A DNA stretch of 53,137 bases from an uncultured Acetatifactor sp. (GCA_910580225.1 CAJTXE010000022.1:1-53137), one strand, 5' to 3'. Positions 17,171-25,327 are shown, numbered from the stretch's first letter. Notes: a model not told the origin generated them from the letters alone. Made by a program: numbers and translations.

Positions 17171-17923
17171 ATGGTTGTATATAGATGTGAGGATACTGCG
17201 GAAAGCATTTTCACCGCCGTTTATCGGGCATATGAAGAAAAGCGCTGTCACGAGGATACGATGCTGTGTCTGACGGACGACACTTTTCTGTTTGCGGAGG
17301 ATATGGAGGTGGAAGCGGATGCGGTTAAAACGCGGAAGGTTATGAATACCTTACTCCGAAGATTCGGCAGAGAGGACTGCAGGCGACTGAGCATGGCGTT
17401 GGCTGCGGAGGATGAGGAGAAGGCCCAGGCAGTATATCGTACGATTGTGGAGGGACTTCGCTGCAAGGTCGGACCAGGGCATCTGTTCGATAATCTGGCC
17501 CGAAATGAAATTCATAAAGCGTTTGCACTGGCCAGAGGAGTTAACACGGAAGTGGGACACCAGATACAGTTCCTGCGTTTTCAGGAACTGGAGAGCGGTA
17601 TTCTGTATTCCAGGATAGGTCCGAAAAATGACGTACTTGCTTTTATTATGCCTCATTTTGCAGATCGGCTGCCCATTGAACATTTTGTCATATATGATGA
17701 AAAGAGGAATGTGTTCGGGATACATCCGGCAGGGAGACAATGGTATCTGCTTCGCGGGGAGGAAGCGGATGTACAGCCCAGGTATTCGGAGGAAGAACTG
17801 CAGTACCAGGAACTTTTCCGACAGTTTTGTCATACGATAACAATTGAAGAGCGCAGAAATCGGAAACTGCAGCAGAATATGCTGCCGCTGCGGTTTCGGG
17901 AGTATATGGTGGAGTTTCAATAG
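17171..17923 (+). CDS. TIGR03915 family putative DNA repair protein
   Basis: A 250-residue soluble protein recognised as the TIGR03915 (DUF4130-like) partner of the preceding radical SAM gene. Typical segments are VYRCEDTAESIFTAVYRAYE at the N-terminus, EVGHQIQFLRFQEL in the middle, DVLAFIMPHFADRLP and the C-terminal FGIHPAGRQWYLL and LRFREYMVEF. No enzyme motif of a known class is obvious. The gap to the radical SAM gene is 125 bases with no terminator, and the ribosome binding site is weak, so the ATG at 17171 is chosen mainly by homology. In other bacteria the domain is fused to a uracil-DNA glycosylase-like domain. Confidence 0.87.
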   Translation: MVVYRCEDTAESIFTAVYRAYEEKRCHEDTMLCLTDDTFLFAEDMEVEADAVKTRKVMNTLLRRFGREDCRRLSMALAAEDEEKAQAVYRTIVEGLRCKVGPGHLFDNLARNEIHKAFALARGVNTEVGHQIQFLRFQELESGILYSRIGPKNDVLAFIMPHFADRLPIEHFVIYDEKRNVFGIHPAGRQWYLLRGEEADVQPRYSEEELQYQELFRQFCHTITIEERRNRKLQQNMLPLRFREYMVEFQ

Positions 17924-17963
17924 AGATTCGGCAGAAGATTTGGTAGAAATTTGTAAGAAGATC

Positions 17964-17991
17964 TTTACTTTTTCCGCTTTTTGTCTATAAT
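17964..17991 (+). promoter_or_regulatory. Putative promoter for the HPr-like gene
   Basis: A consensus -10 TATAAT (17986-17991) has a weaker -35 TTTACT (17964-17969) at 16 bases. The HPr-like gene starts 60 bases downstream. Confidence 0.5.
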
Positions 17992-18050
17992 GTAAATGAG
18001 AAACGTCAATTGTTGCAGATAGCTGTTATCATTTGAAAGGAAGGCCGGAA

Positions 18051-18275
18051 ATGGTTAAAACGATTCATTTGACTCCGAATGAAGTGCAGCACTTTGTTAA
18101 CGTAGCGTCCAAGTGTGATTTTGACATTGACATTTCCTATAACAGGTATATCGTGGATGCAAAATCCTTCTTAGGCGTTTATGGTCTGGATCTTCGCAGG
18201 CCGCTGAAAGTATCCTACGACGGATTCAACAGCGAGTTTGAGAAATTGCTGCAGAGCCTTGCCGCTGCCAGTTGA
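18051..18275 (+). CDS. HPr-like protein lacking the phosphorylated histidine
   Basis: A 74-residue protein whose length and pattern match the HPr fold: HFVNVASKCDFDIDI for the first helix, then VDAKSFLGVYGLDL, which aligns with the regulatory-serine region of HPr (KS-x-x-G). The active-site motif of true HPr (GLHARPA) is replaced by LTPNEVQ, with no histidine at position 15, so it should not carry phosphate in the sugar PTS. The ATG at 18051 has AAGGAAGG upstream, its own promoter and its own terminator, so it is a single-gene unit. A regulatory role is possible but unproven. Confidence 0.82.
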   Translation: MVKTIHLTPNEVQHFVNVASKCDFDIDISYNRYIVDAKSFLGVYGLDLRRPLKVSYDGFNSEFEKLLQSLAAAS

Positions 18276-18314
18276 CCGGCGGAACGGCTTATGATGCTCA
18301 GATTTAAAAACAGG

Positions 18315-18357
18315 CTCCCTGTGTGAGGTAGAGGATTCTATCTGCACGGGGAGTTTT
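18315..18357 (+). terminator. Intrinsic terminator after the HPr-like gene
   Basis: CTCCCTGTG (18315-18323) pairs with CACGGGGAG (18345-18353) with one wobble. Further pairing inside the arms is possible and a TTTT run follows. Confidence 0.7.
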
Positions 18358-18399
18358 GCATTTTCGTGAGGATACAGGAAAGGGGATGGAGGCGAAAGC

Positions 18400-21027
18400 A
18401 TGGAGACAGATAAAATGCAGGAAATCCGCATATCCGTCAGAGGACTGGTGGAATTCATTCTGCGTCATGGGGACATTGATAATCGACACAAGGCTGCGCC
18501 TGACAATGCCATGCAGGAGGGTGGTCGGATTCACCGGATGATTCAGCGCAGGATGGGAGCAGAATATCAGGCGGAGGTTCCGCTGAAGTATACCTATGCC
18601 ACGGAATCCTATGTTCTGGTGGTGGAAGGGCGTGCGGATGGCATTATTCACCAGGGAGACAGGGTGACAATAGATGAGATCAAGGGAACTTATCGGGACC
18701 TGGCCAGAATCAATGGGCCGGCCCTCCTGCATCTTGCACAGGCCCGATGTTATGGATATATGTACGGGATTCAGAAGGGATTGAAAGAGATTCAGGTGCG
18801 GATAACCTACTGCAATATACCGACAGAGGGAGTAAGGTATTTCCATGAGAATTATGTGTTTGAGGAGCTGGAGGCCTGGTTTCAGGATTTGGTTGCGGCT
18901 TATCGGAAATGGGCGGATTATACCTGGAAATGGCGGGAGATCAGGCAGGAATCCATAAAGGAGCTGTCATTTCCATTTCCCTATCGTCAGGGGCAGCGGG
19001 ACTTGGTGGGTAGCGTATACAGGACGATCTATCATGGGAAGAAATTGTTTCTGGAGGCCCCTACCGGGGTGGGTAAAACGATTTCCACCCTGTTTCCTTC
19101 CATACAGGCCGTGGGCAAGGGGATGGGGGAGAAGATCTTTTATCTGACAGCAAAAACGATTACCAGGACTGTTGCGGATGATGCGCTGAATCTCCTTCGG
19201 GAAAACGGTCTGCGGATGAAAAGTATTCTCCTGACGGCAAAGGAGAAAATCTGCTTTATGGACGAAACGGAATGTAATCCAATATATTGTCCCTATGCCA
19301 GGGGGCATTATGACCGTGTGAATGAAGCTGTATTTGATCTGATTACCACCGAGGAGCGTTTCAGCAGGGACAGGCTGGAAACTTATGCGCGGAAATACAA
19401 TGTATGTCCCTTTGAAATGGGGCTGGATGTCAGTCTGTATGCAGATGCTGTGATCTGCGATTATAATTATCTCTTTGATCCCCATGTGTATTTAAAACGT
19501 TTTTTTTCGGAAGGGACGGAAGGAAATTATATCTTTCTGGTGGATGAGGCACATAATCTGTTAGAGCGGGGAAGAGAGATGTACAGTGCCGCCATGGGAA
19601 AAAAGCAGTTTATGGAACTGCGGAAAGAACTAAAAAAGACAATTGTGTCAGAAACACATATAAGCCGCAAAAACAAAGGGATTTCCGGACAGATAGAACT
19701 AAATATGACACTAGATATGACACGAGATTTGACATTATTGTCGGAAATGGAAGAGATGACGGAGACAGAGGAGGAAGGCAGACCGGGAAAGAGGGGGTAT
19801 GGGGGCAGCGAAGAGCCGGCTGAGACGGAACAGGAAGAGGAGTATGCCGCCGGCAGGGCTTTACAGGGGGGCAGGAGCATTCTGGTGAGACGGGGGTATG
19901 CGGACAGGTTGGTATATCATCTGACGAAATGCAACAGGGAGCTTCTGGTTCTGAAGCGGGAATGTGAAAAATACCGTATTGTGGACAGTATCGAAGCCTT
20001 TGTACAGAATCTGACCAGACTTCATACGGTTATGGAAGATTATCTGGCAGAGCAGGAAGACAGGCCGCTGGAGATTGGGGAGATGCTGCTGGATTTTTAT
20101 TTTGACGTCTGTCACTTCTTATTTATATATGAACTGGTGGATGAGAATTATGTCAAATATACCCGTACAGAGGAAGACGGCAGTTTCCTGGTGAAGCTTT
20201 TCTGTGTGAATCCCCACGAGAATCTGAAAAAGTGTATGATGCGGGGGCGCAGCACCATCCTGTTTTCGGCAACACTTCTGCCGATTCAATATTACAAGAG
20301 ACTCTTGGGTGGGGAGGCCGGAGACTATGAAGTTTATGCACAGTCCATATTTAACCCGTCCAAACGGGCGCTTATGATTGCAGGAGATGTAACCAGCAGG
20401 TATACCCGGCGTTCCGAGGATGAATATTGCAAAATAGCACAATATATTGAAGAGATCGTAAAAAACCGTCATGGAAATTATATGGTATTTTGTCCGTCCT
20501 ATGCTTTTATGAAGCAGGTTCACGAGAAGTATGTGGATAACTTTGTAAGGAAAGACAGAATATGCATTCTCCAGGGGGAGTCCATGAGTGAAGCTGACCG
20601 GGAGGCTTTTCTGGCGTGCTTTCGAAATGAGGGACAGGAAAGAATGCTGATTGGCTTCTGTGTTCTGGGCGGTATTTTCAGCGAGGGAATTGATCTGAAG
20701 AGGGACAGCCTGATTGGTGTGATTATTGTAGGGACCGGTCTTCCGCAGGTGAGCAGTGAGAATGAGATTCTTAAGTCATATTTCGACTGCAGCGGTGAGG
20801 ATGGGTTTGATTATGCCTTTCGGTATCCGGGTATCAACAAGGTTCTTCAGGCAGCGGGGCGTGTGATCCGCACAGCGGAGGATGTGGGTATCATCGCATT
20901 GCTGGATGAACGTTTTCTACAGTATTCTTATTACAGGCTTTTCCCCAGAGAATGGGAAGATTTTCAGACCGTATCAGTCAATACAGTTGCGAAAAGGGTG
21001 GAACGTTTTTGGGATGAGTGGTTGTAA
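18400..21027 (+). CDS. Fe-S superfamily 2 DNA helicase with N-terminal PD-(D/E)XK-like nuclease domain
   Basis: An 875-residue protein. Residues about 60-130 show a PD-(D/E)XK nuclease signature: Asp80 in GRADG, then Glu93-Ile-Lys95. From residue 190 there is an XPD/DinG-type helicase: Walker A APTGVGKT near 220-227, four cysteines at 285, 292, 297 and 336 that fit the XPD iron-sulfur domain, DEAH at 382-385, FSATLLP and the final QAAGRVIRT motif VI. Such enzymes unwind DNA 5' to 3' and take part in repair. The ATG has GGAGG eight bases upstream. Nearby radical SAM/TIGR03915 genes strengthen a DNA repair reading. A low-complexity acidic insert lies near residues 448-488. Confidence 0.92.
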   Translation: METDKMQEIRISVRGLVEFILRHGDIDNRHKAAPDNAMQEGGRIHRMIQRRMGAEYQAEVPLKYTYATESYVLVVEGRADGIIHQGDRVTIDEIKGTYRDLARINGPALLHLAQARCYGYMYGIQKGLKEIQVRITYCNIPTEGVRYFHENYVFEELEAWFQDLVAAYRKWADYTWKWREIRQESIKELSFPFPYRQGQRDLVGSVYRTIYHGKKLFLEAPTGVGKTISTLFPSIQAVGKGMGEKIFYLTAKTITRTVADDALNLLRENGLRMKSILLTAKEKICFMDETECNPIYCPYARGHYDRVNEAVFDLITTEERFSRDRLETYARKYNVCPFEMGLDVSLYADAVICDYNYLFDPHVYLKRFFSEGTEGNYIFLVDEAHNLLERGREMYSAAMGKKQFMELRKELKKTIVSETHISRKNKGISGQIELNMTLDMTRDLTLLSEMEEMTETEEEGRPGKRGYGGSEEPAETEQEEEYAAGRALQGGRSILVRRGYADRLVYHLTKCNRELLVLKRECEKYRIVDSIEAFVQNLTRLHTVMEDYLAEQEDRPLEIGEMLLDFYFDVCHFLFIYELVDENYVKYTRTEEDGSFLVKLFCVNPHENLKKCMMRGRSTILFSATLLPIQYYKRLLGGEAGDYEVYAQSIFNPSKRALMIAGDVTSRYTRRSEDEYCKIAQYIEEIVKNRHGNYMVFCPSYAFMKQVHEKYVDNFVRKDRICILQGESMSEADREAFLACFRNEGQERMLIGFCVLGGIFSEGIDLKRDSLIGVIIVGTGLPQVSSENEILKSYFDCSGEDGFDYAFRYPGINKVLQAAGRVIRTAEDVGIIALLDERFLQYSYYRLFPREWEDFQTVSVNTVAKRVERFWDEWL

Positions 21028-21070
21028 GGGGAAGAAAATTAACATAAATTCATGAAAAAATTTTGGAAAA

Positions 21071-21194
21071 TGTGGAAATGACACATGATTTATGTTAAAA
21101 TGACAGATGTGTATATGTGGATAACTCTGTGGATTTTGTGGATTTCCTGGAGGAAAAGATTCCAAAAACTGACATTGGAATCAAGTTATCCACA
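21071..21194. other. Cluster of DnaA-box-like sequences
   Basis: In this AT-rich gap there are a perfect TGTGGATAA at 21116-21124, two TGTGGATTT one mismatch away at 21128-21136 and 21137-21145, and a perfect TTATCCACA in opposite orientation at 21186-21194. A weaker TGTGGAAAT lies at 21071-21079. TTATCCACA is the classic bacterial DnaA box. No dnaA, dnaN or other origin-type genes are nearby, so a regulatory or DnaA-titrating cluster is more likely than an origin. Confidence 0.6.
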
Positions 21195-21269
21195 AAAAGC
21201 TCTACAAAATCTGCAAAATGGTACTGAACTGGTCAATAGATCAGACACAAATTTAAGGAGGCAAAGAAG

Positions 21270-22583
21270 ATGTGGGCATATGAAAGTGTATTTTATCAGA
21301 TTTATCCACTGGGGTTCTGCGGAGCACCCTTTGAAAATGACGGGGTATTGGAGCATCGTATCCTGAAGGTGCTGGACTGGATCCCCCATATAAAATCCAT
21401 GGGAATGGATGCAGTGTATTTTTCCCCGCTGTTTGAGTCGGATACCCATGGCTATAACACCAGGGATTACCGCAAGGTGGATGTACGTCTGGGAACCAAT
21501 GAGGATTTTAAGCAGGTATGCGATGCATTGCATGAGAACGGTATCCGGGTGGTCTTAGACGGTGTGTTCAACCATGTGGGCAGGGGATTCGGTCCTTTTC
21601 AGGATGTGCTGCGCAACCGGCAGGCGTCTCCTTATGTAAACTGGTTTCACCGGATCTCTTTTGAGGGAAATTCCAATTACAATGACGGTCTGTGGTATGA
21701 GGGCTGGGAGGGGAATTATGATCTGGTAAAGCTGAATCTTCATAATGAAGAGGTGGTAAATTATCTTCTTGAAAGTGTGAAATTCTGGGTGGACGAGTTT
21801 GCCATTGACGGACTGCGCCTGGATGTGGCTTATTGCCTGGATGAAGGCTTTCTGCGCAGGCTCCGCAGTTTTACGGGCAGCCTGAAAGAAGACTTTTTCC
21901 TGGTGGGTGAGATGCTCCATGGAGACTACAATCGTCTGATGAATGACAGCATGCTTCATTCGGCCACCAATTATGAATGTTATAAGGGGCTGCACAGCAG
22001 TTTCAACAGCATGAATCTATTCGAGATCACCCATTCCCTGCTGCGTCAGTTCGGACCTGAAAACTGGACGCTCTACAGAGGAAAGCATCTGCTGTCGTTT
22101 GTGGATAACCATGATGTGACCAGAGTGGCCAGTATTCTGAGCAATGAGAAACATTTACCGCTGATTTACGCTCTGGCTTTCGGCATGCCGGGTATCCCCT
22201 GTGTTTATTATGGAAGCGAATGGGGAGAGAAGGCGGACAAATCTCAGGGAGATCCGGCATTGCGCCCCAGCTTCCAGGAGCCGAAGCAGAATGCTCTGAC
22301 AGACTGGATCACGGCACTTACTGCTGCCAAGAAACAGTCCGAAGCACTCAACTACGGAAGTTTTCGTTCCGTGGTGCTGACCAATAAACAGTGTATTTTT
22401 GAGAGAAAGTCGGAGCATGAGAGGGTGATGGTGGCCATCAATGCAGATGAAAACGACTATACCGCTCATTTTGACGCAGGCTGCGGCACTGCCGTGGACC
22501 TGATCAGCGGGGAGAAGCATGATTTTGGCGGCGGCAGCATACTGCCGGCCTACAGTGCCTTTTTCTGGAAGATGGAGAGATAG
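21270..22583 (+). CDS. GH13 alpha-amylase family enzyme
   Basis: A 437-residue cytoplasmic glycoside hydrolase family 13 protein. The four GH13 regions are visible: DGVFNHVG (region I), GLRLDVAYC with nucleophile Asp185 (II), VGEMLHG with acid/base Glu214 (III) and FVDNHDVTR with Asp279 (IV). There is no signal peptide and no N-terminal starch-binding domain; the length suits a compact maltodextrin-degrading enzyme of the cyclomaltodextrinase/neopullulanase kind. The ATG has AAGGAGG upstream. It is a single-gene unit with a terminator after it and the DnaA-box-like cluster before it. Exact specificity unknown. Confidence 0.94.
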   Translation: MWAYESVFYQIYPLGFCGAPFENDGVLEHRILKVLDWIPHIKSMGMDAVYFSPLFESDTHGYNTRDYRKVDVRLGTNEDFKQVCDALHENGIRVVLDGVFNHVGRGFGPFQDVLRNRQASPYVNWFHRISFEGNSNYNDGLWYEGWEGNYDLVKLNLHNEEVVNYLLESVKFWVDEFAIDGLRLDVAYCLDEGFLRRLRSFTGSLKEDFFLVGEMLHGDYNRLMNDSMLHSATNYECYKGLHSSFNSMNLFEITHSLLRQFGPENWTLYRGKHLLSFVDNHDVTRVASILSNEKHLPLIYALAFGMPGIPCVYYGSEWGEKADKSQGDPALRPSFQEPKQNALTDWITALTAAKKQSEALNYGSFRSVVLTNKQCIFERKSEHERVMVAINADENDYTAHFDAGCGTAVDLISGEKHDFGGGSILPAYSAFFWKMER

Positions 22584-22622
22584 AGACAGATTACCGGCAC
22601 TTAATACGAATGGAAAGAGATC

Positions 22623-22656
22623 AGCCCTGCCGTTTTGGAAGACGGCGGGGCTTTTT
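22623..22656 (+). terminator. Intrinsic terminator after the GH13 gene
   Basis: An 11-bp stem (AGCCCTGCCGT at 22623-22633 with ACGGCGGGGCT at 22642-22652, one wobble) has an 8-base loop and is followed by a T-run. Confidence 0.9.
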
Positions 22657-22719
22657 CGACGGATTCATTTTGGCAGATGAATCCGTTTCTATATTTTTTC
22701 TAAAGATGTAAAAAAGATA

Positions 22720-22748
22720 TTGACATATAATACTATATAGCATATAGT
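22720..22748 (+). promoter_or_regulatory. Sigma-A promoter of the PadR operon
   Basis: A perfect -35 TTGACA (22720-22725) is followed after 17 bases by TATAGT (22743-22748). The -10 lies inside a perfect inverted repeat, which makes repression by a bound dimer easy to picture. Confidence 0.8.
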
Positions 22749-22784
22749 ATAACTATCAACCAATATTATACAGCATATAATATT
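22730..22784. promoter_or_regulatory. Two inverted-repeat operators, probable PadR sites
   Basis: Site 1 is a perfect 9-bp inverted repeat, ATACTATAT (22730-22738) and ATATAGTAT (22742-22750), spaced by AGC, and it covers the -10 box. Site 2 is AATATTATA (22762-22770) and TATAATATT (22776-22784), also perfect, spaced by CAGCA, just downstream of the start point. Both share an AGCATATA-type core. The next gene encodes a PadR regulator, so autorepression is the natural reading. Confidence 0.7.
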
Positions 22785-22862
22785 GCATGGAAACATAGTG
22801 TTATATGGGGCGCCATGTCATTTATCAATACTGCATGGCATAGAAGGTAAGGAGAGGATGGA

Positions 22863-23186
22863 ATGGTATTTAACACAGGTGCAGCGCTTTTGGATGCGAT
22901 TGTCCTGGCCGTCGTATCCAAGGAGCCGGAGGGGACTTATGGGTACAAGATTACTCAGGAGGTCCGGCAGGTGATTGAACTGTCCGAGTCCACACTCTAT
23001 CCGGTTCTGCGCAGACTTCAGAAAGACGACTGTCTTGAAGTTTATGATATGGAGTGCGCGGGCAGGAACAGGCGGTACTACAAGGTAACCAGCAGAGGCT
23101 GGGCTCAGCTGCAGCTTTACGAGAGCGAGTGGCGGCATTATACGGATAAAATCACAGGATTATTTGAGGGAAGGATAGGAGTATGA
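22863..23186 (+). CDS. PadR family transcriptional regulator
   Basis: A 107-residue winged-helix regulator of the short PadR class (no long C-terminal domain). It shows GTYGYKITQEV, then SESTLYPVLRRLQKDDCLEVY (recognition helix and wing start), GRNRRYYKVTSRGW (wing) and a C-terminal dimerisation helix. PadR proteins usually repress their own operon and release it on ligand or stress signals. AAGGAG precedes the ATG. Its stop overlaps the start of the DUF1700 gene (ATGA). The typical order PadR-DUF1700-DUF4097 is followed here, and two perfect inverted repeats lie at its promoter. Confidence 0.96.
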   Translation: MVFNTGAALLDAIVLAVVSKEPEGTYGYKITQEVRQVIELSESTLYPVLRRLQKDDCLEVYDMECAGRNRRYYKVTSRGWAQLQLYESEWRHYTDKITGLFEGRIGV

Positions 23187-24130
23187 AAAGAGTAGATTTT
23201 ATGAATCAGCTGGAAAGCCTGCTTCAGAGTATTCCGTCTACGGAGCGGGAGGAGGCAATCCAATATTACAATGATTATTTTGATGATGCCGGCGCAGAGA
23301 ACGAGCAGGAAGTTATCGAGGCCCTGGGCAACCCGGCAAGAGTGGCGGAGAACATCAAGCGGGATCTGGCCGGAAACGGTTACGGAGAGGCATCTGCACA
23401 GAAAGTGAAGGCATCGGACAGGGTGCTGATGGAATATGGAAAAAAGACTTCGGATGGCGGGCAGGAGACTGCAGGTGCATCAGGGCAGGGCGCAGCTGCA
23501 GGTACTTTTGAAAGTCAGGATTCTGCCGGCTATGGTGCAGCCGGACGAAATGGCAGAGAGCAATCCGGAGGGAGTGCACGGGAGGATTTTCAGGGATATG
23601 GCAGGGATGGTCATAGGAATACAGAGGGCAGTCCTTTCGGAGGAAACGGAGAGAGCAGCCGATATAACGCCGGAGAGAACGGTTCCGGTACCTGGAGTGA
23701 TGCTTCCCATTACAGCGGATACACATCGGAAAAGCCTGCAAAAAAGGACGGAATGCCCGTATGGGCCATTGCTCTGCTGGTGACATTGCTGCTCTTCGCA
23801 TCGCCGGTTCTGGCCGGAGCAGCATTGGGAATATTGGGCATTGTATTTGGGGGAATTGTAGGCTGGTTTGCCCTGATCTTTGGGATCGGCGTTTCCTCAG
23901 CGGTATTGCTTCTGATCATGGTGGTGCTGATTGTGACAGGGATCATCTGTGTGTTTGCCAGTCCCTGGGTGGGGATGGCTTTGGTGGGAGGCGGTCTGAT
24001 CTGCGGATGTATCGGGCTGTTGCTGCTGATGCTGACGGTAGCTATGGCCGGAATCATTACTCCGGCTGTTTTCAGAGGAATTGCATTTGTATTTCGGGGC
24101 TTTAGGAGAAAAAAGGCGATGGCAAATTAA
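23183..24130 (+). CDS. DUF1700 (HAAS domain) membrane protein
   Basis: A 315-residue protein. Residues 1-75 form the HAAS/DUF1700 domain: FMNQLESLLQSIP, REEAIQYYNDYFDDAG and VIEALGNPARVAENIKRDL. A Gly/Ser/Asn-rich linker (about 80-190) follows, then a C-terminal region of strongly hydrophobic helices (about 195-305) with several glycine-rich membrane segments. The family is found with PadR regulators and DUF4097 proteins and is thought to act in membrane-linked signalling, but the mechanism is unknown. It overlaps the PadR stop codon by four bases and lies 18 bases before the DUF4097 gene. Confidence 0.92.
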   Translation: MKRVDFMNQLESLLQSIPSTEREEAIQYYNDYFDDAGAENEQEVIEALGNPARVAENIKRDLAGNGYGEASAQKVKASDRVLMEYGKKTSDGGQETAGASGQGAAAGTFESQDSAGYGAAGRNGREQSGGSAREDFQGYGRDGHRNTEGSPFGGNGESSRYNAGENGSGTWSDASHYSGYTSEKPAKKDGMPVWAIALLVTLLLFASPVLAGAALGILGIVFGGIVGWFALIFGIGVSSAVLLLIMVVLIVTGIICVFASPWVGMALVGGGLICGCIGLLLLMLTVAMAGIITPAVFRGIAFVFRGFRRKKAMAN

Positions 24131-24148
24131 GACAGGAGGTCTGACAGA

Positions 24149-25168
24149 ATGAAAAAGTTTATGAAGGGTTGTGCGATTACGGCTCTGGTGTTCGGCGCTC
24201 TTGGTTTTATACTGGGAATGGCAGGCAGCGCCATGGCGGGACGGGCCAGTATCGCGGAAGCAGTAAGAAATGCAACGGGGGGAAGAGTTCACATGAATCC
24301 GGCAGCATGGTGGAAATGGGGATTTGATATGGATGAATGGATTCATGCCGAAGCTGGTGAAGTGTCCTATGGTATGGAAGAAGATATTGTAAGGGATGAG
24401 GGAATCGTGCAATATGAGACAGTGAAGGATAATGATCCCATGTTTAACGGCAGATATGATATCTGGAAGGGGAATATGGAAAAGTATTGTCCGGGAGAGG
24501 GAATTTTGAAGCTGGATATTGAAGTGGGAGGTGTCCTGTTTGACACAGAGGTATCCGAAGACGGTCAAATCTATCTGGAGACGGAGAATGTGCATCGGTT
24601 TCAGGGATATGTGGAGGACAATACCCTGTATATCAGGGCAAAGGGCGTATCCACGGAAAATTGGACGGATATCGGCAGCAGTGCAATCCGACTGTATCTG
24701 CCGGCAGAATATCAGTTTACAGAAGCAGATGTGGAAGTAGGTGCCGGAAATCTTTATTTTACCGATCTGTATGCGGAGGAAGTTTCCCTGGAGGCAGGCG
24801 CCGGACATATTGAAATACAGGGAGCAAATGCGGAAAAGGCGGATATCTCCGTGGGGGCAGGCAGTGTCTGGCTGCAGAGTTTCCGGACAGCAGAATTGGA
24901 TGTGGAGATCGGCCTGGGTGAATTTATCATGGAAGGGGCTGTAGGCAGAAAGGCTGATATAGAGTGTTCCATGGGAAATGTGGATATGACGCTGGCTGGA
25001 AAAGAGCAGGATTTCAACTACCAGATGGAGTGTTCCATGGGAAATATTGATCTGGGAAATAACAGCTATGTTGGTTTCGGACAAGAAAAGGAGGTGGATC
25101 ATCAGGCATCCAAAGACATGGATATAGAATGTTCCATGGGAAATATTATAATAAGATTCCTGGATTGA
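24149..25168 (+). CDS. DUF4097 beta-repeat protein
   Basis: A 339-residue protein with an N-terminal membrane helix or signal (residues 9-30) and a C-terminal half of right-handed beta-strand repeats. The pattern VGAGNLYFTDL, AGAGHIEIQGA, VGAGSVWLQSF, IGLGEFIMEG recurs, then the CSMGNVDMTL-type motif occurs three times. This is the DUF4097 (adhesin-like) repeat. It is the last gene of the PadR-DUF1700-DUF4097 operon and is probably exposed outside the membrane. AGGAGG precedes the ATG and an intrinsic terminator follows within six bases. Function unknown; envelope sensing or stabilisation is inferred from context only. Confidence 0.92.
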   Translation: MKKFMKGCAITALVFGALGFILGMAGSAMAGRASIAEAVRNATGGRVHMNPAAWWKWGFDMDEWIHAEAGEVSYGMEEDIVRDEGIVQYETVKDNDPMFNGRYDIWKGNMEKYCPGEGILKLDIEVGGVLFDTEVSEDGQIYLETENVHRFQGYVEDNTLYIRAKGVSTENWTDIGSSAIRLYLPAEYQFTEADVEVGAGNLYFTDLYAEEVSLEAGAGHIEIQGANAEKADISVGAGSVWLQSFRTAELDVEIGLGEFIMEGAVGRKADIECSMGNVDMTLAGKEQDFNYQMECSMGNIDLGNNSYVGFGQEKEVDHQASKDMDIECSMGNIIIRFLD

Positions 25169-25173
25169 ATATG

Positions 25174-25214
25174 CAGGGAGATGCAGGGCAGATATCCGCA
25201 TCTCCCTGTTTTTT
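25174..25214 (+). terminator. Intrinsic terminator of the PadR operon
   Basis: CAGGGAGATGC (25174-25184) pairs perfectly with GCATCTCCCTG (25198-25208) and is followed by six T. Confidence 0.93.
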
Positions 25215-25327
25215 AGATACAGGATAATTTTGCAGGCAGTTTTCCTTCCGGAAACATTTTTCACCAGACCAGTTTGAAATAGAGACAGGGACGAAACGAA
25301 AAATAAGACTGCAGTAGTAAAAGCGTA

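Noticed and set aside
21028..21269. Chromosomal replication origin
   Set aside because: DnaA-box-like sites are present, but dnaA, dnaN, recF, gyrB, rpmH and similar genes are absent, and there is no long AT-rich unwinding region.
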